Shown: in pieces, positions 55,884 to 64,000 of the stretch
Layout of the letters: each line of letters begins with the position of its first letter
How positions within the stretch are numbered: the stretch's first letter is position 1
Source: Lunularia cruciata
Taxonomy: Eukaryota > Streptophyta > Marchantiopsida > Lunulariales > Lunulariaceae
Direction of reading: 5' to 3'
DNA length: 64,000 nt
Assembly: GCA_948567375.1 (NCBI GenBank)
Contig: OX419762.1
Span: forward strand, 58,695,034-58,759,033
Translations under genes and position numbers: made by a program
Notes under the pieces: generated by a model
What the model saw: the letters and a program-made list of their open reading frames with translations, nothing else
Databases searched by the model: none
Told to the model about the DNA's origin: nothing

Positions 55884-58586
55884 ATGCCGGGAATTCCACG
55901 AGAATTTGGAGAGCACCGGATTGATCTGGTTGAAGGTGTAGTTCCGGTTCGGCAAAGACAATACCGCTTGAACCCGAAGTACTCCCTCTTGGTGAAAGAC
56001 AAAATTGATAAGTACTTAGGGGCCGGAATAATTTTCCCTATCCTAAGTAGTGAGTGGGTTTCCCCCATTGTCATCGTTCCAAAGAAGAAGACGGGGAAAA
56101 TTTGAGTGTGCCAAGATTTTTGCAAATTAAATGCAGTCACACAAAAGGACCATCGTCCTTTACCTTTTACTGATACAATTCTAGACCAAGTAGCTGGTCA
56201 TCCTTGCTATAGTTTTCTTGATGGATTTTCCGGATACAATCAAGTGTACATTTGAGAAGAGGACAAGGATAAAACTACATTCACCACCAATTGGGGCACC
56301 TTTGCATACAATCAAATGCCCTTTGGGTTGTGTAATGCTCCTGCTACTTTCCAGCAGATGATGAATTCAATCTTCAAAGATTTGCTGCGCAAATTTGTGG
56401 AAGTCTTCATTGATGATTTTTGTGTGTTTAGGCGAAGAGATGTACATTTAGATTACCTTCACCAAACTTTTGAAAGGTGTCATTTTGCCGGCTTATCATT
56501 ACACCCAGAGAAATGCTTCTTTGCAATGAAGAAGGGAATTCTTTTGGGGCATCGGGTGTCAAGCCGAGGTATTGAAGTCGACGTCAAGAAGGTTAAAGTA
56601 ATCACAGCTTTGGAATCCCCAAAGAACATCCGGGAGCTGAGAGCCTTCTTGGGACATGTCGGATACTACAAACACTTTGTGTCAAATTATGCGGTGCTTG
56701 TTGCACCCCTTACAAAGATTCTGAAGAAATCCAAAGACTATTTGTGGGATGCAAATCAAGAAGAAGCTTTCCAGGTGCTGAAGAAGAAACTAGTTGAAGC
56801 ACCAGTTATGAGGGCCCTGAATTGGAACGTCCCTTTTCATGTGTATGTGGACACTTTGTCCATGGCCATTGATGTTGTCTTAAGTCAAAAGGACAAGAAG
56901 AAGAAGGACTACTCAATATATTACGCCAGCCGACAATTATCAGTCTCAAAAAAGAACTATTCAATGACTGAATGAGAAGCACTCGGAATGGTGTATGCCT
57001 ACAAGAAGTTTTGCCACTACCTGTTGGGATACAAATTCATCTTCTATGTGGACCATTATGCATTACAACACTTGGTCAAGAAGGCAGATTTGTTTGGGAA
57101 AATTGCACGATGGATCTTGTTGTTACAAGAATTCACATACATTGTACAAGTAAGGAAAGGAGCTTTGCATTCAAATGCGGACTTCTTATCCAGGTTAGAA
57201 ACTCAAGACCAAGATTTGGAAATTGATGATCGGTTTCTTGATGAAGAGCTATATCATTTAATGGTTGTTCAAAGTACAAGGTATGCGGTAGAATATCACT
57301 ATTTGCATACATGCCATTGTCCTGAGGGGCTGGACCCAAAACAAAGGGCAGTCTTCCTCCGGAAAATGGGACTGTACCAATTAAAGCACAACATTTTGTT
57401 TAAAATGGGCAAAGATGAAGTACTTCAGAGATGTTTGGAAGCATATGAAGTCGGAGGAGTCATTGAATCCTTACACTCGGAAGCATCGAGAGGACACTAT
57501 GCCCTAAAAAATATGGTGAAGAAAATTCTTTCTATAGGGTATTGGTGGCCTATGATGTATAAAGATACTCATGCCCATATTTGAAGTTGTGATGCATGTC
57601 AAAGAACAAGGAAACCGACGGCAACTTCCCAGTGGCCTTTGAAACCAATTTTGCCCCTGGCCCCATTTGAGAAATGGGGTATTGATTTTGTGGGCCCTAT
57701 TCAACCAATAACCCGTGTCATGAGGAAGAGGTACATCTTGGTATGTACTGATTATGCCACCAAAATGGTGGAAGCAGAGGCAACACAAAGAGATGATGCA
57801 GAGACAATGGCAAAAATTTTCTTCCAAAACATCATCTCCCGATATGGGTGTCCTCTGGAATTGGTCAATGATCGGGAAACTCATTTTTTGAACTCAATGG
57901 TAGAAGCATTAACCAAGTACTTCCAAATTAAACATTGGAAGACCACGCCTTACAACCCAAAAGTGAATGGACTCACGAAGAAGGCCAATGGATTGCTGTG
58001 CAAAATTTTGAATAAGGTGACAGTCAATTATGACTATGACTGGGATACGAAGTTACTTGCAGCATTGTGGGCATATCAAACAACTAAAAAGATTACTACC
58101 AAGCAAACTCCTTACTTCCTAACATACGGATTGCATCCCATATTACCAGTTGAATTTGAAGTACCAACATATTGAATTCTTTGTGAAGAACGCTTGTCAG
58201 AGGAAGAAAGCCAAGATCTTTGGATCCATCAATTGATGTGGTTGGAAGAGAAAAGGGATGATGCAATGCAAACTACAAAGGAAATTCAAGAACAATGGAA
58301 GGTCAGGCATGATAAAAGAATCAAACTTGTGGCTGTTCAAGAGGGCGACTTGGTATTGTTATATGACAATTGCCGCATATTTTTTCCAGGAAAATTACAT
58401 TTGAGGTGGATGGGGCCGTATTGCATGATGCACATATATGTTAATGGTTCTATTCAACTAGCAGACCTGGACGGCAACCCTTTTGCAACTTGCATCAACA
58501 GTTGGAGGGTTAGAAAATATTGGACACCGAACCCGAGTTTGTATAAAAATCTGGTTGTCGGTGTTCACAAGGATGCTCACATTTGA
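55884..58586 (+). pseudogene. GypD RT, RNase H and integrase
   Basis: RT starts at about 55,884 and has an intact FIDD box near 56,410 (VEVFIDDFCVF). The tether and RNase H run 56,570-57,200 (ELRAFLGHVGYYKHF, IYYASRQLS, DFLSRL). The integrase zinc region is near 57,470-57,610 (HSEASRGHYALKNM, CDACQRTRKP). The core is at 57,639-58,175, with GIDFVGP and VNDRETHF giving the two Asp residues and NPKVNGLTKKANG carrying Lys at 57,978-57,980 where the catalytic Glu belongs. C-terminal part 58,194-58,586 (RWMGPYCMMHIY) has no chromodomain. About seven stops interrupt the frame, but the open segments are long, so decay is moderate. Confidence 0.87.
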
Positions 58587-58597
58587 GGGAGGAGGTA

Positions 58598-61500
58598 TGT
58601 GGTGCCCACATTTTTGTTTTTCTTTGTTTATTAGTGTTTAAGGGAAGAAGTAAGCACTGGAAGCCAAATTGCGGAAGAAGAATGGACGGAAGTGACTTCG
58701 GAGGACATCCAAAGAAGGCGACATCAGATCCGATGATGGAGGTACTCAAAAGAAGGGTATGACAAAAAAAGTCCGAAGAGCACCATCTTTGGGTCAAAAG
58801 GCGCAGGTGATACGAAGACTGTCTAACAACCTTGGTAAGTGGCAAGAAAGTACACTTTAAGAAACGGTGGAGGTAGAAGAAGCATGTCTTGATAGTGACC
58901 GGACATCAACACGCAAAAGAGAGGAGGTCAAATTTGAAATTGACTAAAGAATGACTACAATTTGGGGTAATATAAGATTGCAATTGCACAGGGACAAGTT
59001 GAATATGCCAAGTAAATTCCCAATTCCTTTGAGTAGTCATCCTATAGTAATGCATGTCCGGAAGCCAATTGAGAGAGAAATTTTCCAAAATCCCGAAGGG
59101 GTTAGAGTGTCTCGTCCAAGAGAGTGCATTATCTTTAAGTGTCATAGAACACGAGAGCAGATTATGGCAAAGAAGGTCGCAAATGCATTGGCGGTGCAAA
59201 GTTTTGCAATTTGTAGGTTAGATGTAGTAGCCAAAATTGAAGTCTTGACTAGATTTTGCATTACATTTTTAGCATGGAACTAGAATTTCAGTTTCTCGGG
59301 AGTGATGGCAGAGATAGCTGCCAGTAATTGTGAGGAAGGTCCCGAAGTTGAAGGGAAGAGAGGAAATCTGGCTTGATAGACTGAGTCGGATTGGAGGTTA
59401 GTATTGGGGAAGGAAGCAGGAGAGCAGACGGGAAGCACCTTCTATTGGAAGTGTGATGCTGCAGAAGAAACGACAGAAATTTGCAACTCGTTCATCGCTC
59501 TGAGAACTACGAATGGCTACAAGGTGGAGTCCTACTGAGATCCAATTAGGAGAAGTATCATGGGGGCGATGATGACCATGTTCAAGCCAGAATGAATGAC
59601 CTATGTGAACATGCAACAAGCGGTCTTCTTCCACCAAATGTTTGTAGGGGTTTTGGTGAATTGGGCGAAGTATTTTCACCACTGAACAAGGCAAATGGTG
59701 ATCAATTAGCAAACAGGTTCTCTGCCGCATTATTTTGCACCATTTGTAGCGCACTTCTACTTCAGGTTGAACCTGCTGACAATAGAGGAGCGGCATTGCA
59801 TGGTGTCCCATTTCCATCCTGACTTAAGATGGGAAGTGGACAAAGAAGAGCGACAGTATATGATACACCTGTGAGCCAACGATGATCATTTCTTGAAGAC
59901 CGGACAATGGAAGATAGAAGAAGTCACAAGTCCAAAGACAAAGAAGTGCAATAAACCCAAAGAAGCAAAGTCGCCTCCCGCTCAAAGGAAGACTTGAAGA
60001 CTGGTTATGCAAAATACGAAGATAATGAGAGAAGCATCATCGGAATCAAAGTCTAAACAAGAAACCGAGTTGCAAGAGGAGGAATCCAAAGAAGAGGAGC
60101 TCACCTTAAAAAGTGAGGAGTCTGGAAGTGATAGCAAGGGGGAACCTAAGGTTTAGCAATTGGTGGCAGTCAGTGAAGCTTGTTAGGTCATGGTTGATAG
60201 AGAACCTGGAACAACGAGTCATTGCGCAGCCATGGTGGTGAATAGAGGAGAAGGAGGAGTATCCAACGGGGCCGAGTTCAATAGGTAAAGAAGAAGAAAG
60301 TGCAGATACGGTGTCTCTGAAGATACAAAGATCGCGACTTCGGATGAAGGAGCCAATGAAGGAGGTGAAGACTGAAGACAAAGACGACGACAAAGATGAA
60401 GAAAGCTTCGGTGGGATATCATATTTGAAGAAAGTGGTCACCTCATTGCTAGAGCTATTAGAAGAGCATCAGAGGGTAATTCCCCAAGATCGTAGGAAGG
60501 GGATGAATGAGTTGCTGGTGGTGAAGCATCTGTTGAGTGAAGTGAAGGGGTTGCAGGAGCAACAAGTCTAAAGAAATAAAGAAATTGAAGAACTTTGAAG
60601 GGAGGAAGTCTTGAAGAAGACTTTCAAGATGTTACATGAGAGCTGCAAGGTAAAAGAGAAAGAACTACAGAGGCAAGCCAGAGAATTAAAGGAGCAGGCG
60701 ATGTGGCTGAGCAAAATGAAGGAGGAAGTGAGTGATGTGCGCATCAAGAATGTTCATTTGAAGGCAATGACAATCATAATGGAACAGGAGTTGGACAGTT
60801 TGCAGAAGAGTGCAGCAGGGAAGGATCAAGCATGGCAGAAGGAGTTAGCCGCTAGGCAGAAAGAAGAAGAACGATTATGAGAGCTAGTCAGAAGTGTTGA
60901 GTTATAGAGTACACAGTATGTGGAGGAGAAGAAGATGCTTGCTGTGGAGTACAAAGATGAGCTGAAGATGTATCGTGAAGAATTGAAGGTAGAGCGCTCT
61001 CGAGGATATGCGTCGGAATCAGTAGGAGAAGTTGAGAGCAATGTTAAGCACGGAGGCTGAAGGGAGATTGGAAGAAGCCCGCCTACATGAGTTGAAGTTG
61101 CTTGTGTAGGAAACTTGGAAGAGAAAAGCCAAAGATGTGGATATGAACACATTGTTGATTCGATTGAGGGAGCGTGTAGACCAGAAGATGTTAGAAGTAG
61201 AAGACAATGTTAGTCTCAGATTAGATTTAGTCACTTCGGAGTTAGAGAAAATTTGGAATAGTGTGACAGCATAGAGGAAACCCGATGTTGCAGAAGTAGG
61301 AATTCAAGTGTCATCGGACTTATTATTAGACATATTAGAGAAGAGTGGGTTAGGAGATAGAGAGTTAGATAAGTCACTCCTTAGTGCAATTGTAGTTCCT
61401 AGTGTAGAAGTAGTAGAATTAGTGAAGGAATTAGTAGAATTAGTTATACCCAAAGAAGGAGAGGTAGTAGGAAGATCATCAGGTTTGGAAGTCGATGATG

Positions 61501-62338
61501 AGGTAGATATCGGATCGGGATAAGTATCAATTTTGAGATAGGAAGAGGTAGATATGAAGAGATGGATTGTCAATTTGGATCTGCAGGTAGGAAGAGATGT
61601 TAGGAAGTGGTACATTAGTAGGAAGAATTGCCATTTGCTTTAGTATTTAAGGGGAGCATTTGCAATCTCATGTTGTTCAATATTCATATTTCTGAAGATA
61701 GATAAAGCAAAGTGTTGTTTTTAGTGCTCGTCGCTTGAGCTTAATTTCGATTGTCAATTCTGTGTTTGTGTTTGTGAGTGTGTGTAGAATTCCAAAGTGC
61801 AAGTCAGTGTATCTGTGGATGGTGGATTGTGCAGCCTTGGATTGTGCAGCCTTGATCTTCATTCTATGTGTTTGATCCTGAGTGAAGTGCATCGGAGCAA
61901 TGCCTTGACAGGTCTGAGAAGAATTGTAGTGTTGGTAGTATTTTGCATTTGTGGGTGTAGCACAAAGCTGATGTGAAGCAATTTTGATCAAGGAAGTTGT
62001 GCCTTCAATGGAGGGGTGGAACACAATTCTGAGGCAAAATCGTTCTTTGCAGTGAAGTGCCTTCTTTGGGAGAATCTAAATCATCACAATCAAGAGTTAT
62101 TTGGACAGAATTTGCTATGATGTGCTTATGTGTGTGTGTATTCATGACAAGTTGTCAAGATTGTGAGCTTGTTACTCTCTTCTAGGTGTAGTTTCTACTT
62201 GAGAGATTAAAGAAGCAATCAAGAAGAACTACAAGTTACTATTTGACTTTGTATTTGACCAATTCTGAATCGTATCTCTGTGGGAACAAACTTTACTTAC
62301 CCAATTACCGCAAAAGTGATATTTGCCGGGTTGTCACA
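58598..62338 (+). repeat. GypD 3' LTR with second copy of the U3 ORF
   Basis: 3,741 bp, preceded by the purine tract GAGGGAGGAGG. It repeats the decayed ORF at about 58,951-61,523, with open pieces 58,951-59,283 (MTTIWGNIRLQL), 60,311-60,571, 60,611-60,880 (coiled coil) and 61,308-61,523. It differs from the 5' LTR by many substitutions, a missing 12-bp piece near 61,030 and small indels. Confidence 0.9.
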
Positions 62339-62343
62339 AGTGG

Positions 62344-63210
62344 ACCAGTATTGATGGAATTGGGCAACCTTTGGTTTTGAGACCAAGAAGCACAACCACT
62401 TCAAGGAGAGCAGGGACGGGTAGAGAACAGAGAGATGTGGGTCCCACGAAGAGAAAGAACTCAAGGGGAACAACACCATTGTTACAATTGTGGTTGTATT
62501 GGGCATATATCTACCAACTATTGTGCTCGTCTCCCTAGAGGCCCTTGGACTTCATAAAGGCAATCTTTGAACAACATGGAGAGACACAATGAAGAGGAGG
62601 AGGTGGAAATCACTTTGGAAAACAAATATTGCCAATAAATGTGTCTTATGGCTTTATTGGCTCAATAAGGAAGCATAAAAGTGAGGGAAGGAAGAAGACA
62701 AGTACGCAAAGATATCAAAAGGTAACCTCACAATTGATTATAGTAAATGGAGTCCTAGAAGGCAATCAAGTGAGAATATTAATAGATCCGGGAGCAACAT
62801 AGAATTTCTTGTCTTGCTCTATTGCAATAAGATTGGGAAGGGATCTAGAGAGAGATGAGAGTGAAGAAGTAGAGTTACCTAACAAGCAAACGCAGAGGAT
62901 TGAATAATTACCTAGATGAGAAACACTCTAGTAAGAGAATATCAAGAAGCAATTGAGTGGTGAGTGATATAATTAACTCGTTATGATGCAATCTTAGGCA
63001 TGCCATGGATAGAGCATTACAACCCTATGGTAGATTGGAGGAAGAAAGTAATGAGAACCTATCAATGGTCAATCATTGGGGTTAAAGAAAAATCACACAA
63101 GCAAGAATTGCCTCTCTATGTCATAGGGACAATAGCTATCTGTAAGACCAATAGATTTTTCATGGGTCTAATAAGAGAAGTCTAGAGTGCACAACTTGAT
63201 AGACAAATTC
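62344..63210 (+). pseudogene. GypC-2 gag end and protease
   Basis: Gag resumes after GypD. The knuckle CYNCGCIGHISTNYC lies at 62,480-62,524. The retropepsin active site at 62,779-62,799 reads LIDPGAT, with Ser changed to Pro. Stops are frequent (for example within the protease). Confidence 0.72.
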
Positions 63211-63218
63211 TTGAGAAA

Positions 63219-64000
63219 TTGAAGGATGTGGTAAATGAGTTTCAAGTTGTCTTTCTTGAAGATCTACCCTTAGGATTACCACCAAAAAGGATAGTAGATC
63301 ATCAAATTGAGACACTTCTAGGGAAGACACCTCCTTGTAAGGCCTCATATCATCTATCACTTCATGAGTTGGAGGAGTGTAAGAATCAAATTGAGGATAT
63401 GTTGTAAAAAGGGTTCATTTAACCTAACGTATCACCATATGGAGCTCCTATCTTGTTTGTGAAGAAGAAGGATGATATAATGCGCATGTGCATTGACTAT
63501 AGGAGTCTCAATCATCAAATAGTGAAGAAAAAATACCCCTTACCTCGCATGGATGACCTATTTGATCAACTCAATGGAGCAAGACACTTCACCAAACTAG
63601 ATTTGCGGAGTAGTTACAATCAAATCCAAATTGTAGAGGAAGATGTGTACAAAACTACCTTTCAAACCAAGTATGGCTACTTTGAGTATTGCGTGATGCC
63701 TTTTGGTCTCACCAATGCATTTGCCACTTTCATGGGTTTAATGAATGACATATTTTTTCCATATTTGGATAAGTCTGTTATCATCTTCCTGGATGACATC
63801 TTAGTATATAGTAGCACGGTGACAAAACACAAACAATACCTACAAGAAGTCCTCCAGATTCTAAGATAAAATTGATTGTATGCCAAAATATCAAAGTGTG
63901 AGTTTGGCAAGTTTAAAGTAGACTACTTGGGGCAAAGAGTAAGTGCAGAGGGTATTTAAGTATTGACAAATAAAATAGAGGTCATTCAAAAATGAAGTGC
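63219..64000 (+). pseudogene. GypC-2 reverse transcriptase, cut by the window edge
   Basis: RT with [56 protein letters not shown] and an intact FLDD box near 63,790 ([12 protein letters not shown]) in an open frame 63,453-63,869. A TAA at 63,867-63,869 and further stops precede the tether (KISKCEFGKFKVDYLGQRV) at the edge. It is the best preserved RT of the GypC family here. Confidence 0.85.

Larger units (their letters stand above)
48676..62338 (+). mobile_element. GypD, Tat/Athila-like gypsy element with 3.75-kb LTRs
   Basis: LTRs 48,676-52,426 (3,751 bp) and 58,598-62,338 (3,741 bp), TGTGG...GTCACA. Target duplication GGTGG/AGTGG (48,671-48,675 and 62,339-62,343, one change); GypC-1 shows GGTGG at the same gag site. 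tRNA-Asp primer site, gag with three CCHC knuckles, protease, RT, RNase H, integrase, no chromodomain, polypurine tract GAGGGAGGAGG. The LTRs differ by frequent single substitutions (several per 100 bp by eye), so the insertion is not recent. Each LTR holds a large decayed reading frame upstream of the TATA box. Confidence 0.92.
46537..64000 (+). mobile_element. GypC-2, chromovirus, interrupted by GypD and by the window edge
   Basis: 5' LTR 46,537-47,288, iMet primer site directly after, gag 47,305-48,675, GypD insertion, then gag knuckle, protease and RT up to the right edge at 64,000. RNase H, integrase, chromodomain and 3' LTR are expected beyond. It interrupts GypC-1 of the same family. 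Confidence 0.87.

Overview
The window looks like nuclear DNA of a land plant. It is dominated by Ty3/gypsy LTR retrotransposons (chromodomain types primed by tRNA-iMet and a Tat/Athila-like type primed by tRNA-Asp), plus a non-LTR retrotransposon with a restriction-enzyme-like endonuclease. One confident host gene, a multi-exon YJU2/CWC16 spliceosome factor, sits on the minus strand at 28.1-31.2 kb. Its short introns and the endonuclease type of the non-LTR element make me lean towards a non-flowering land plant, but that is a weak inference. I saw no CRISPR array, rRNA or tRNA gene.

Layout. 1-23.2 kb is one old gypsy element (called GypB here, minus strand, PHD finger after integrase, LTRs ending TATCA/TGATA) split by later insertions. 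The insertions are a solo GypA LTR that itself carries a solo GypC LTR (6.4-7.5 kb), and a GypA element (7,544-18,739, plus) with a second GypA element nested inside it in reverse (8,542-14,169). Target-site duplications (TSDs) support each of these: ATAGA, AGTGG, AGGAT and CCCAA/CCCAT. A further GypC solo LTR lies at 20.1-20.7 kb. 23.2-31.7 kb is a lower-repeat island with YJU2, some unassigned exon-like stretches, a short gypsy scrap and a 5'-truncated copy of the non-LTR element (RLE-4). 31.7-41.0 kb holds short 3' ends and two head-to-tail copies of the RLE non-LTR element (RLE-1, RLE-2), then part of a third (RLE-3). RLE-3 is interrupted by GypC-1 (minus), which is interrupted by GypC-2 (plus), which is interrupted by GypD (48,676-62,338). 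GypC-2 runs off the right edge, so the rest of GypC-2, GypC-1 and RLE-3 should lie beyond the window.

How the parts work. The gypsy elements carry gag, protease, reverse transcriptase, RNase H and integrase in the usual order, all damaged by stops and frameshifts, largely of C-to-T/G-to-A type. The most unusual signals are: (1) GypD's 3.75-kb LTRs carry a large damaged reading frame (a globular part plus a coiled coil) upstream of the TATA box, in U3; (2) GypA LTRs contain perfect four-unit heat-shock elements upstream of their TATA boxes; (3) the tandem RLE non-LTR elements have N-terminal C2H2, CCHC and endonuclease motifs; and (4) both GypA copies share the loss of catalytic residues, which suggests mobilisation in trans.
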